Shown here: one piece after another, positions 8,110-16,507 of the stretch | How the letters are laid out: the number at the start of each line of letters is the position of its first letter | Position numbering within the stretch: the first letter of the stretch is position 1 | NCBI GenBank assembly: GCA_004292955.1 | Contig: RDXX01000011.1 | Location: 1-47,318, forward strand | Origin: Oscillatoriales cyanobacterium | Lineage (GTDB): Bacteria > Cyanobacteriota > Cyanobacteriia > Cyanobacteriales > Microcoleaceae | Reading direction: 5' to 3' | DNA: 47,318 bases | Position numbers and translations under genes: made by a program | Notes under the pieces: generated by a model | What the model saw: only the letters and a program-made list of their open reading frames with translations | Databases searched by the model: none | What the model was told of the DNA's origin: nothing

Positions 8110-8397
8110 CTAATATCCGCTGTTCCTATTCATGCCTGGGCCTCGATTTCCCTCTTCTTTCGGTTTAGCTTTGTTCACTCGCAAGGGGCGTCCCATCCAC
8201 TCTGCACCGTCTAATTCGGTAATTGCAGCGTCTTCTTGGGCATCTTCCATCATCTCGACAAATGCAAAGCCGCGCATCCGACCGGTTTCCCTGTCGGTAG
8301 GTAAGACAACTCGCTTGACTGTGCCGTACTCTGCAAATACTGATTTCAGGTCTTCTTCGGTGGCGCGGTAGGACAAATTTCCAATATAGATAGTCAT
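8110..8397 (-). CDS. RRM-type RNA-binding protein
   Basis: A 95-aa protein made of one RNA recognition motif. RNP2 is IYIGNLSY (residues 3-10) and RNP1 is RMRGFAFVEM (about 42-51). A short polar tail follows. These single-RRM proteins are typical of cyanobacteria, where many are cold-induced and bind mRNA. It is paralogous to the protein at 13963-14274 but lacks its long glycine-rich tail. Confidence 0.93.
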   Translation of the reverse strand: MTIYIGNLSYRATEEDLKSVFAEYGTVKRVVLPTDRETGRMRGFAFVEMMEDAQEDAAITELDGAEWMGRPLRVNKAKPKEEGNRGPGMNRNSGY

Positions 8398-8475
8398 GTC
8401 GATCGAACTAAACTTGTTGTGCTATACATAATAACCGGTTCATTTGACTCTCAAGTGCCATCTCGCTTAAAACTG

Positions 8476-8612
8476 ACCAGAAAGAATTGGTTGAAAGCCC
8501 GCCCGCCCGATCGGGAGAAATTAAAATCAGACTATTCATTACTCCAATACTCGGACTTAAGGGTAGAGGTCGCTCTCCTTCTGTCAACTGTCAACTGTCA
8601 ACTGTCAACTGT
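8476..8612 (+). repeat. dispersed ~130-bp repeat module ending in a CTGTCAA heptamer array
   Basis: The order ACCAGAAAGAATTGGTT, GGGAGAAATTAAAA, GGTAGAGGTC and then tandem CTGTCAA units (8579-8612) recurs, diverged, at 32057-32229. No protein or known RNA is recognised. Confidence 0.6.
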
Positions 8613-8632
8613 TGAAGGATCGCCTTTGAACT

Positions 8633-8662
8633 AAAAGGGTTTGCCGCACCGACAAACCCTTT
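8633..8662 (-). terminator. Rho-independent terminator of the small protein gene
   Basis: The arms AAAAGGGTTTG and CAAACCCTTT form a hairpin about 30 bp past the stop of the minus-strand gene at 8692-8910. Confidence 0.65.
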
Positions 8663-8691
8663 CTACTGACTGCAATAGTTAGTCCTTTTGC

Positions 8692-8910
8692 TTAGTCGAT
8701 CGAGATCGACTGAGGCCCCGTGCTTTTAGCGTTGGTGGCTTCGGCTGCGGGAGGAGTGTAGGAAGTTGAACCGGCTTGCTCATCGATCCAGCTTCTAACG
8801 GGATCTTCGTGAAGGTTGAGTCGAAGCAGGCCAGAAAAAAATCCGCCCGCAAAGGCGATCGGCTGTTGGATCAATTCTTTGACCACTGGGATGAGTTCGT
8901 CGAGGAACAT
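8692..8910 (-). CDS. Small conserved cyanobacterial protein
   Basis: A 72-aa protein. The N-terminal half is an amphipathic or hydrophobic segment (ELIQQPIAFAGGFFSGLLRL) followed by NLHEDPVRSWID, and the tail is polar and Ala/Ser/Thr-rich. The pattern resembles a small protein family seen only in cyanobacteria, of unknown function. The amphipathic helix could associate with membranes. A terminator follows directly, supporting a real single-gene transcript. Confidence 0.7.
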   Translation of the reverse strand: MFLDELIPVVKELIQQPIAFAGGFFSGLLRLNLHEDPVRSWIDEQAGSTSYTPPAAEATNAKSTGPQSISID

Positions 8911-9099
8911 TCAAGAGTCTCCTTGTGCTGCTGGGGTTCTATCTTTACTGTACCGTTTGTACGGAGATGCTGGCAGCAGACTGCAAAAAAAGGGCGATCG
9001 AGCCTGTTAAAGATGGGCAAGCTCATGCTGCAAAAAACGCTTGCCGGAAAATTGTCGGCAAATGATTTACAATGCTAATCTGTTTGTTTACAAAATTTT

Positions 9100-9888
9100 A
9101 TGTGCCGTTTGCTTGGCTACCTCGGCGAGCCGATTTTACTCGATTCTATTCTGTACAAGCCGGAACATTCGCTAATTGTGCAGAGTTACCAGCCCCGCGA
9201 AATGACTTCGGGCTTGCTCAATGCTGACGGTTTTGGTATCGGTTGGTATCACCCGCACCTCGATACCGATCCGTTTACTTATAAAAATGTACAGCCAATT
9301 TGGAACGACATCAATCTGCCGAGTATCAGCCGATATGTTGAATCCGGCTGTGCGATCGCCTATGTTCGCAGTGCAACTTCAGGACAAGCTCTAGATTTGA
9401 GCAACTGTCAGCCGTTTCAACACGATCGCCTGTTGTTCGTACACAACGGCTTTGTGCAGAATTTTCGCAAAAGTCTTTACAGACCAATTCGCGATCGGCT
9501 CAACGATACCCTTTATCAATCAATTAACGGTACTACAGATTCAGAGCACATCTTCGGCTTATTTGTCAATGAATTAACAGCCAGCAATCTGAGCCTAAAA
9601 GCTGCTTTGCAAAACTGCCTGAAAACTTTGGCTGAACTAGCAAACGCTCACCAAGTTGAATTTTCAGCAAATATTATTATCAGCGACGGACAGCAGCTCG
9701 TTGCATCTCGTTTTGCTTTCCCAAAAGTCCCTCCTTCCCTGTATTGGCTGCGGGACGATTTAAATTTCCCCAATTCTGTCATCATTGCTTCTGAGCCTTT
9801 ATTTGGTGGCAATTGGCACGAGTGTCCAGTCCAGAGCACGATCAGTACGGGAGTAGACGGTGAGATCGAAATCAATCCAATCTTGTAA
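9100..9888 (+). CDS. egtC: Ergothioneine biosynthesis amidohydrolase EgtC
   Basis: A 262-aa class II glutamine amidotransferase-fold protein. The catalytic Cys is residue 2 (MCRLLGYLGEP), followed by the conserved NADGFGIGWY, YVRSATSG and FVHNGFVQNF segments. EgtC hydrolyses the gamma-glutamyl bond of the EgtB product to give hercynylcysteine sulfoxide. It overlaps the downstream egtB by 29 bp, so the two are probably translationally coupled. Its presence suggests that gamma-glutamylcysteine, not free cysteine, is the sulfur donor here. Confidence 0.9.
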   Translation: MCRLLGYLGEPILLDSILYKPEHSLIVQSYQPREMTSGLLNADGFGIGWYHPHLDTDPFTYKNVQPIWNDINLPSISRYVESGCAIAYVRSATSGQALDLSNCQPFQHDRLLFVHNGFVQNFRKSLYRPIRDRLNDTLYQSINGTTDSEHIFGLFVNELTASNLSLKAALQNCLKTLAELANAHQVEFSANIIISDGQQLVASRFAFPKVPPSLYWLRDDLNFPNSVIIASEPLFGGNWHECPVQSTISTGVDGEIEINPIL

Positions 9889-11251
9889 AGAGGCAATTTA
9901 TCAGGATTTGCAGCAGTGTCGCCGCGGCACTTTTCAACTATTTGCAGACATCGATTACAATACTTTCTGCCGTCAAGCCCATCCGGATTTTAGTCCGGTT
10001 GGTTGGCATTTAGGTCACATTGCTTATACTGAGGATTTGTGGCTGTTGCAGAAATGTGGTGGGTTCAAGCCAGTTTTTCCTGAGTATCACCAACTGTTTG
10101 CTGCGGATATTTTGCCGAAAAAACAACGAGTTTTTTTGCCTGCGCTACCAGAAGTTGAATTGTATCTGGATGCGGTGCGAAAAAAGGTGTTAGATTATTT
10201 GGACGTTGCGCCGATCGCACAACAGGAACGTCTCTGGCGGTTTATTATTCAGCACGAAAGTCAGCACTGCGAAACAGTTGCTTTCGTGCTGCAAATGCTA
10301 AGGAAGGAAGAAGGAAGAAGGAAGAGGGAAGAAGGAAGAGGGAAGAAGGAAGAGGGAAGTTCGGCAACGAGCAGTGTACAAGATGTAACGGATTTAACGG
10401 ATAGAAGTAAGGAGGAAGAAGGAAGATTAATTCCCAATTCCCAATTCCCGATTACCAATTCCCAATTACCCATTACCAATTACCCATTACCCATTACCGA
10501 TTCCCCAGAGATTGAGATTCCCGGCGGGGAATTTTATATGGGAAGCGATGCTGCTGAAACTTTGGATAACGAGCGATCGCGCCATCTGTGCGATCTAGAA
10601 GCATACGCGATCGATCGCTATCCGGTCACTTGCGGTCAATACCGAGATTTTATGACATCCGGCGGCTATCAGAACCGCGATTGGTGGTCTGCTGAGGGCT
10701 GGGAATGGCAAAAAGTTCATTTAGTCGATCGCCCGCTTTACTGGTCAGAAAACCCTGCTTTCAACAACCATCCAGTTTGCGGCGTCAGTTGGTACGAAGC
10801 CGAAGCTTACTGCAACTTCGTCGGGAAGCGCTTACCATCGGAAGCCGAATGGGAAAAAGCAGCCAGTTGGGATCCCACAACTGGGACAAAACTTACCTAT
10901 CCTTGGGGAGAAGCACGGCCAAATGCCAGCCTGTGCAATCACGGCAATCATCTTGCCAATACTTCCCCCGTTGATGCTTTTCCAACGGGAGCAAGTCCAG
11001 CAGGCTGTTGTGATATGTTGGGCAATGTCTGGGAGTGGACAGCTTCAACCTTTGACGCCTATCCAGGATTTGAAAGTTATCCTTATCGGGGATACTCTGA
11101 ACTCTATTTTGATGGAGAACATCGGGTTTTGAAAGGCGGGAGTTGGGCAACTTTTCCTCAGGCACTGCGATCGACTTTTCGGAATTGGTACTATCCGGGC
11201 GTGCGGCAAATTATCGCGGGTTTTCGCTGCGCCACAACTACAATCACATAG
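9860..11251 (+). CDS. egtB: Hercynine oxygenase EgtB (with in-frame repeat insertion)
   Basis: A 463-aa non-haem iron enzyme that joins hercynine to a thiol with oxygen. The N-terminal DinB-like domain provides the iron triad: GWHLGH (His50 region) and HESQHCE (His132, His136; E138). The C-terminal FGE-sulfatase domain has GGEFYMGSD, VTCGQYRDF, GKRLPSEAEWEKAA, GNVWEWTAS and LKGGSWAT. Between the domains, residues 148-216 are low-complexity (GRRKREEGRGKKEEG, then repeated PITNSQLPITN), encoded by intergenic-type repeat DNA. The start is GTG at 9860 inside egtC. The FGE domain stays in frame, so the enzyme may well be active. Confidence 0.9.
   Translation: MRSKSIQSCKEAIYQDLQQCRRGTFQLFADIDYNTFCRQAHPDFSPVGWHLGHIAYTEDLWLLQKCGGFKPVFPEYHQLFAADILPKKQRVFLPALPEVELYLDAVRKKVLDYLDVAPIAQQERLWRFIIQHESQHCETVAFVLQMLRKEEGRRKREEGRGKKEEGSSATSSVQDVTDLTDRSKEEEGRLIPNSQFPITNSQLPITNYPLPITDSPEIEIPGGEFYMGSDAAETLDNERSRHLCDLEAYAIDRYPVTCGQYRDFMTSGGYQNRDWWSAEGWEWQKVHLVDRPLYWSENPAFNNHPVCGVSWYEAEAYCNFVGKRLPSEAEWEKAASWDPTTGTKLTYPWGEARPNASLCNHGNHLANTSPVDAFPTGASPAGCCDMLGNVWEWTASTFDAYPGFESYPYRGYSELYFDGEHRVLKGGSWATFPQALRSTFRNWYYPGVRQIIAGFRCATTTIT
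10301..10507 (+). repeat. in-frame repeat insertion inside egtB
   Basis: It has three blocks: GGAAGAAGGAAGAGG-type purine repeats, a unique motif GTAACGGATTTAACGGATAG, and CCCAATTACCCATTACC-type heptamers. The same classes normally lie between genes in this group of cyanobacteria. The middle block recurs in tpsA copy 2 at 43548-43607. Confidence 0.85.
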
Positions 11252-11313
11252 GTTTGTAGTGAGGAATGCGAGTCCTCTAATTTTATGCGGACTAAAGTCC
11301 TCACTACGAACCT
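11250..11313. repeat. GGTTTGTAGTGAGGA hairpin element
   Basis: Inverted ends AGGTTTGTAGTGAGGA and TCCTCACTACGAACCT. The first G of the element is the last base of the egtB stop codon. It belongs to the family also at 31807-31936, 30469-30637 and 40850-40908. The rest of the gap up to egtD is AT-rich and shows nothing else. Confidence 0.75.
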
Positions 11314-11597
11314 GTAAGATTTAAATTTAAAAAATAAAATTTATTTCCAGTTAATTTTAGACAATATTTGTTTGTCAAACACCAAAACTTTTTTCCACTT
11401 AAAAATACTAGGTTAAAAAAGGTTTGTAAATGATTTAATAATTTAGGTTGATATTTGTTGAATTTTAATTTGTGGACGCGACTCGCCATCGGGTGAGAAC
11501 ATACAGAACGGAGAGCGGCCTCAAAAATCTAGCTTGAGTGCGATCTTCAGCAACGCAACTGTGTGCTATATCAATTTGTGCATCTTAATTTTACTCT

Positions 11598-12641
11598 ATG
11601 AAATCTCCAAGACTTTCCGACAAGACAAACCCAGCGTCAACCAAAGAAAACCGGCTGCACTTAGAGCGGCTGGTGAGCGCTGTGGCACCGACACCCGCAG
11701 AAATCAATGCTGGCAGCGATGCAATTACCGGGTTGACTCAAAACCCCAAAACCCTGCCTCCCAAGTATTTCTACGACGATCGCGGCTCGAACCTCTTCGA
11801 GTTGATTTGTCAGTTGCCGGAATACTACTTAACGCGCACTGAGACGGCAATTTTGCAAGAGTGTGCAGGGGCGATCGCGCATTTGACGGGCCCGTGCGAA
11901 ATCGTCGAACTTGGCAGCGGCAGTTCCACCAAAACCCGGATTCTCCTCGATGCTTACAGCAAATTGGAATATCCGCTGCACTATTTGCCGATCGACATCA
12001 GCCCCACTATCCTAGAAAGCAGCGCTTGTCAACTGTTAGCAGATTATCCATCGCTCCAAATTCACGGACTTGTCAGCACTTACGAATTAGCCTTAGCTAA
12101 AATTGCCCCGTCGCCATTGCCAACCCGAATGATTTGCTTTCTAGGCAGCACCCTCGGCAATCTCAACCATCAAGAATGCGATGTATTCTTCTCGCAAGTT
12201 GTCGGTGCATTGCAGCCGGGAGAGTATTTTTTGCTGGGAATTGACTTAGACAAATCTAAGGATATTTTAGAGCCGGCCTACGATGACAGTCAAGGAGTGA
12301 CCGCAGCCTTTAACTTGAATATGCTGCGACATTTAAATCGGAAGTATCAGGGAAATTTTGATTTAGCGCAGTTCGAGCATTGGGCTTTTTACAATCAAGA
12401 ACAATGTCAAATTGAAATGCACTTGAAAAGTAAGAAAGCGCAAACAGTCAACTTGCGCGCGCTCGATTTAACGGTTGAATTTGCCGCCGGAGAAACTATC
12501 CGCAGCGAAATTTCGCGCAAGTTTAATCTCAATACTGTAAAGGCAGATCTTTCGCAGCGCGGTTTAAAGCCGGTGCAAGTTTGGACAGACCCAAATCAGT
12601 GGTTTGGCTTGATGCTTTGTCAGTTGACAGTTGACAGTTGA
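11598..12641 (+). CDS. egtD: L-histidine N-alpha-methyltransferase EgtD
   Basis: A 347-aa SAM-dependent methyltransferase that converts histidine to hercynine, the first step of ergothioneine synthesis. Seen are PKYFYDDRGSNLFELICQLPEYYLTRTE, listed in parts as YFYDDRGS and PEYYLTRTE, the SAM loop VELGSGSSTKT, YLPIDISP, and FLGSTLGN. The native protein seems to end at GLMLCQ; the last residues LTVDS and the stop codon come from a CAGTTGA heptamer array. It lies in the same direction as egtC-egtB, with a 346-bp gap that holds a hairpin element, so it may be transcribed separately. Confidence 0.92.
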   Translation: MKSPRLSDKTNPASTKENRLHLERLVSAVAPTPAEINAGSDAITGLTQNPKTLPPKYFYDDRGSNLFELICQLPEYYLTRTETAILQECAGAIAHLTGPCEIVELGSGSSTKTRILLDAYSKLEYPLHYLPIDISPTILESSACQLLADYPSLQIHGLVSTYELALAKIAPSPLPTRMICFLGSTLGNLNHQECDVFFSQVVGALQPGEYFLLGIDLDKSKDILEPAYDDSQGVTAAFNLNMLRHLNRKYQGNFDLAQFEHWAFYNQEQCQIEMHLKSKKAQTVNLRALDLTVEFAAGETIRSEISRKFNLNTVKADLSQRGLKPVQVWTDPNQWFGLMLCQLTVDS

Positions 12642-12944
12642 CAGTTGGCAGTTGGCAGTTGACAGTTGGCAGTTGGCAATTGTTATTTGTTATTTTTGAA
12701 TATCTCCCAATAATCAGTAACTACTGACTACTGACTAATAATGACTAATGACTGCTGACTAATGACTAATATCATTTCCGGCTGCATCGGAATAATATAT
12801 TTGGATGATATCAGTGCGAGCGTCTCGCTCGCGGCATAGATCGCTCGCGAGACGCTCGCACTCTTATAATTACGATGCTGCCGGATTTGATATAATGACT
12901 GCTGACTACTGACTGCTGACTACTGACTAATGACTACTGACTAA
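12621..12944. repeat. heptamer repeat arrays (CAGTTGA/CAGTTGG and CTGACTA types)
   Basis: 12621-12681 holds about eight CAGTTGA/CAGTTGG units. 12716-12775 and 12894-12944 hold ACTGACT/AATGACT/GCTGACT units. These are short tandemly repeated repetitive sequences known from filamentous cyanobacteria. They fill the gap between egtD and the next gene, and the first array supplies the egtD stop. Confidence 0.85.
12813..12862. repeat. GC-rich hairpin AGTGCGAGCGTCTCGC
   Basis: The arms AGTGCGAGCGTCTCGC and GCGAGACGCTCGCACT are exact complements. It is embedded between two heptamer arrays. Confidence 0.8.
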
Positions 12945-13556
12945 TTAACAAATCGGCCGCTGTCCGGGTTTTACGGCGTGAATGTACTCGCTGCCGGATG
13001 TCGGCCATCCCCGCTTGTAATAGGCTTCCTCGGGCTTCCCCCAGCCCAACTGCAACAAAATTTCGAGAAAATCCAACTTTTCCCACTTCGAGAGACTCGC
13101 CCATTCTGTACGCTGGGCTAGAGCTTCTACGTCGATCGGCTCGATCGCTCGAAAATCCTTCCCACTATTAATACTCAAATACAAATCCATCCCCGCAGTT
13201 ACCCGCTCCCAGAATTCCAACATCGCAGTCTTAGCAGCCTTCAGCGTCATCAAATCGATCGGTAGAGCGATTAATTCGTCATCCACTCCCGGGTAGCGCA
13301 GACTATTGCCTTTAACCGTCATTTCCCGCCAGACAATCCCAGAAACTTGATGTTCCCGCTGGTATTCGTGCACGGCTGCCTTAAAATTTTGATAAGCAGT
13401 GAACTTTTGAACGCCCTCAGATTTGAGAAAGCGATCGATCACGGGGTTTCCTGTAGCAGGAGTTTCAGTCAAATTGAGGCGTCGCCCGTGCAAGCAGGCT
13501 TGGCGCTCTTCTGCGAGGATGTTAATGAGTTCCGCCGTGCTGTAGATCTTGGGCAT
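12945..13556 (-). CDS. Conserved protein of unknown function
   Basis: A 203-aa soluble, helix-rich protein starting MPKIYSTAELINILAEERQ and ending in a Trp/Tyr-rich tail (YYKRGWPTSGSEYIHAVKPG). No known domain is recognised. There is no signal peptide or membrane segment. Codon use looks native. It stands alone, with a heptamer array directly after the stop codon. It resembles conserved cyanobacterial hypothetical proteins, but no function is proposed. Confidence 0.75.
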   Translation of the reverse strand: MPKIYSTAELINILAEERQACLHGRRLNLTETPATGNPVIDRFLKSEGVQKFTAYQNFKAAVHEYQREHQVSGIVWREMTVKGNSLRYPGVDDELIALPIDLMTLKAAKTAMLEFWERVTAGMDLYLSINSGKDFRAIEPIDVEALAQRTEWASLSKWEKLDFLEILLQLGWGKPEEAYYKRGWPTSGSEYIHAVKPGQRPIC

Positions 13557-13825
13557 CTTTATTCAGGCAAAATCTATTGATTTGCGGGTCTGGCTGGTTT
13601 GATCTGCTAATTTTCAGTAAAGATTATTTGTTTTTTTGAGCAATATCACTTTTGCGTTATTGTAACTTTTCTTTGGAGTTAATTCTAGTTTTGATAGTTT
13701 ACAGGAGTTGCGCCCATAAATCCCGAAAGCTTCTTGAAAAAAGCAGTTGATCGCGATACAGAATTGCGAGTTAGGCTGTCCGCTGCGCGGCGGGCGTACC
13801 TCGTGGAATTTTTCGCCAACAACAA

Positions 13826-13851
13826 AGCCCCCTCACTCGAAGGAGGGGGCT
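13826..13851 (-). terminator. Rho-independent terminator of the RRM gene
   Basis: The arms AGCCCCCTC and GAGGGGGCT form a tight hairpin, followed on the minus strand by TTGTTGTT. It lies about 110 bp after the stop of the minus-strand RRM gene. The rest of the 13557-13962 gap shows nothing else. Confidence 0.7.
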
Positions 13852-13962
13852 AAACTGAGTTAAAGGTTTGGCAGTTGTATGTAGCCAGTCTAACAACCCG
13901 AAAAAAAAGCAGCATTCGCACTTGCTGTCAACTACCAAAACTCAAATTTTCAGTCTCAAAGC

Positions 13963-14274
13963 TTAGTAACGTCGTGAAGAGCGATTGTTGTCGCCCCAGC
14001 CACCGCCACCCGAGGAGCGTTTGTTGTTGTTTTCGCGAGGTTTGGCTTTGTTGACTTTCAAGTCACGGCCCATCCACTCAGCACCGTCGAGGGCTGCAAT
14101 AGCTGCTGCTTCTTCTGCTTCGCTGGCCATTTCGACAAAAGCAAAACCCCTCATTCTGCCTGTTTCCCGGTCCACTGGCACTTGGACGCGGCTTACAGTA
14201 CCGTACTCGGCAAATACTTCGTTGAGGTCGTCTGATGTGACCTCATAAGAAAGATTACCCACGTAAATCGACAT
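13963..14274 (-). CDS. Glycine-rich RRM RNA-binding protein
   Basis: A 103-aa protein. One RRM with RNP2 IYVGNLSY and RNP1 RMRGFAFVEM is followed by a tail KRSSGGGGWGDNNRSSRRY. The G/R-rich tail is typical of cold-inducible cyanobacterial Rbp proteins. The reading frame is open upstream to 14406, but MSIYVGNLSY at 14274 is the start matching the family and the paralogue at 8110-8397. The upstream non-coding stretch may serve as a long regulated leader, as in cold-shock genes; that is inferred. Confidence 0.93.
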   Translation of the reverse strand: MSIYVGNLSYEVTSDDLNEVFAEYGTVSRVQVPVDRETGRMRGFAFVEMASEAEEAAAIAALDGAEWMGRDLKVNKAKPRENNNKRSSGGGGWGDNNRSSRRY

Positions 14275-14731
14275 AAAATCTCCAGAATCTATTAGGGTGC
14301 AGAGACTTAGATTCGGAGAGAGGCTTGTAAATAAACACCAACAAACTACGCAACCGAATTTAATTCTTGAAAAACTACTATAACATGAAGCCAGCAGAAT
14401 CAGCAATTGCCTGTCCTAATTTTCAAATTAGGGTGCCGTCGGGCAATCTCCCGCGGAAAGTATTCTTGATAACTGACATATTGCACTGTTAGCCTCATCA
14501 CCTTGGTTTTTTGCTGTGCGATCGAGCTGAGGGCTAATTTTTTTCGTTCCTGTTAGCAGGTGGATGGGGTTTTATTGAAAATATTGCTCTCGATCGTTAT
14601 ATTGAGATCGGGCACTTTTCGGGTTGCATAGATATCCTGCCTGTAACACCAGAGATCAATCTTTTTAGCCTCGGATTCATGTGTTGACTGAATTTCTAAT
14701 CTCTGATATCCCGTCTCCGATCGCATTAAAT
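14275..14731. other. intergenic stretch, likely RRM gene leader
   Basis: The part next to 14274 probably holds the promoter and 5' leader of the RRM gene. Small inverted motifs are present, but no gene, RNA or repeat family could be recognised. Confidence 0.4.
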
Positions 14732-15040
14732 TTAGCGCCCTGTAATGGCGACCCAAAAATAATTCTCAAAAGAGTTCTTAGGAATATCTACGCGCATTTT
14801 TCTACCCCAAGTATAAACATCAAAACTAACGCGAGATCGATCGCCCTTTCGATCGCTTCCCTCATCAATTGCGACATTTCCCAACAGCGCCACCCAGTGA
14901 CTCGGATAAGGGATCAGCGGCGGTTTGTTTTGCAGCATTCCCTCAGCGGTAATCAAAGCAAAAGCAAATCCCCCAGCTTTGAGCGCCTCATCGGCGGCCC
15001 GCAGCGCTGGAATATCGCCACTGAAATAAGCGTATTGATA
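14732..15040 (-). pseudogene. C-terminal gene fragment cut by the TnpB element
   Basis: An open frame of about 100 codons runs out of the TnpB element end to a stop at 14732, with no start of its own. It contains GDIPALRAADEALKAGG, PYPSHWVALLGN and VSFDVYTWGRKMRVDIP. The text is protein-like and charged normally, so it is the tail of a real gene. No matching N-terminal half is seen on the other side of the element (16364-16508), so the front was lost. The family is not recognised with confidence. Confidence 0.6.
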
Positions 15041-16363
15041 CTCCCCACCGATGAATCGGGGGGATTCTTGATTAAGACCACAAAGGGACTTTCAAAGGCG
15101 TTAACAAAGCACCTCTACTGACTTCTTTGAGACAAAGCCCCAAAGTTGCCGCTACTTTTCTACCGATATTAGCTGCACCGTTGCAGTCGGCATTGATTAA
15201 CAAACCTTCAAGGGTGCGATACAATCCGCGCTTAACTCGTTTACCGCTTGACTGCCACCCACGAAAGTTTTTCGCAGAATTTAGGTAGCACGTCCCGATC
15301 GACAAATGAAGCTTTAGAAGTATATGATTCTTCGGTCACGACAAACCGAATCCCGTATTTTTCGCACAATTGAGCGATTCTATCCTTGAGTCTACAAGTT
15401 GGAATTTGAACAAACTTTTGGTTAGTTTGAGAACCCAGATTGAGACCATTTTTCATCCCCACATTCCAACCGAATATCACAGTACCTAGATTGTTAGCTA
15501 AACAATGAGCAATCACCTTCCGAGCAGCTTTGTTAACAGCATCTCGCATTGTGCGATTGCGATTTTCTGTCAATCTCTCCAGTCGTTTTGACCAATAACC
15601 ATTCGCTTTCCCGGACATCAAAAACGCAACGCGCTTATTATATCCTTGATTGAGCGACTTTAGGTGCAACCCATCAACGATAAAGCTAGTCCCAGTATTG
15701 CTTACACAGGTTAGCCAATTGTTCATTCCGTGGTCGATCATCAAAGCTTTAGATGGATCTACATCTGCTTGAACCTGCTCAGTCTTGTAGATTAATTCCA
15801 AGTAAAAGCAGCCGTTTCTAGGCAGGATTCGATATTCTCTGATTGCTTTGTGGTCTAAGTTTGTGGGCCTAGGTAGATAGAAAGCATCCAGTCCGAACCA
15901 AGCTTTAACTTTGGTGCCGAGTGGAAATCTTAATAACCCGTCTTTAAGCTTCACAGAGCGAGCTGTATACGTTACTAAAGCTAGACCACCCTGTCGGTAA
16001 TTAGGTAGTCTCGGTCTTTGAGTTACTGTCCCTTCTTTTATGCCTTTTAATAGTCCAATATAGGATTTGAAAGATTCGGCAACAGTAGTTAAAATCTGCT
16101 GTGCGGTATCCGAATAGAATGCTTTATAGTGCAAATTTCGGTTCTCCGTACCTAGCACTTTATGCAAATCTGCTCTCCCCGGTATTTTACCTGTTTTAAA
16201 ATACATTTGACGAGCATAATAAATACCGCAATTAGTCAGTTTTGATGACTCACTGCACAGGAATTCGAGAATTGCTTTTAGGTTTTTATCCGGGCTAATT
16301 AAATTTTGTTGGCATCCAAACATTTTTGTTACCTCCTTTTTATATTATACCTTCTCACCTGCT
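15041..16363 (-). mobile_element. TnpB-only IS200/IS605-type element
   Basis: The right end, read on the minus strand, has the hairpin AATCCCCCCGATTCATCGG, listed to its 19th base, followed by TGGGGAG, as is typical for these elements. At the left, TTGAT (complement of 16364-16368) could be the target-adjacent motif. No TnpA transposase is present, so movement would need help from another copy. The boundaries are estimated. Confidence 0.6.
15072..16323 (-). pseudogene. tnpB: TnpB RNA-guided nuclease, frameshifted
   Basis: The first frame (16323 to 15241) has IYYARQMYFKTGKIPG, the RuvC-I aspartate in LMIDHGMNNW, the RuvC-II region FGWNVGMKN, and EESYTSKASFVDRD. The rest (GWQSSGKRVKRGLYR, and RuvC-III INADCNGAANI) is in another frame ending at 15072. 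One extra T in CTTTCGTGGG near 15270 explains the shift. The start is well defined: AAAAGGAGGTAACAAAAATG. RuvC-II lacks a glutamate at the usual position, as in some TnpB branches. The C-terminal catalytic Asp is lost unless frameshifting occurs, so it is probably inactive. Confidence 0.88.
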
Positions 16364-16467
16364 ATCAAAGGATATTAATTAAAGAGGAAAATGTAGGCGA
16401 CTAAAGTCGCAGTCGCGTTCCGGACCATGTAAGACAGCCAGGGGCTTCTCGCTCGTCTTTCGGTGAA

Positions 16468-16506
16468 CTGTCAACAGTCAACAGTCAACTATCAACTATC
16501 AACTGT
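16468..16506. repeat. heptamer array (CTGTCAA/CTATCAA types)
   Basis: Five to six units between the TnpB element and the TPR gene, ending next to the TPR stop codon. Confidence 0.75.
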
Positions 16507-16507
16507 T

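Noticed and set aside
15241..15305. Programmed frameshifting in TnpB
   Set aside because: No slippery heptamer or downstream structure is evident; a single extra T is a simpler explanation.
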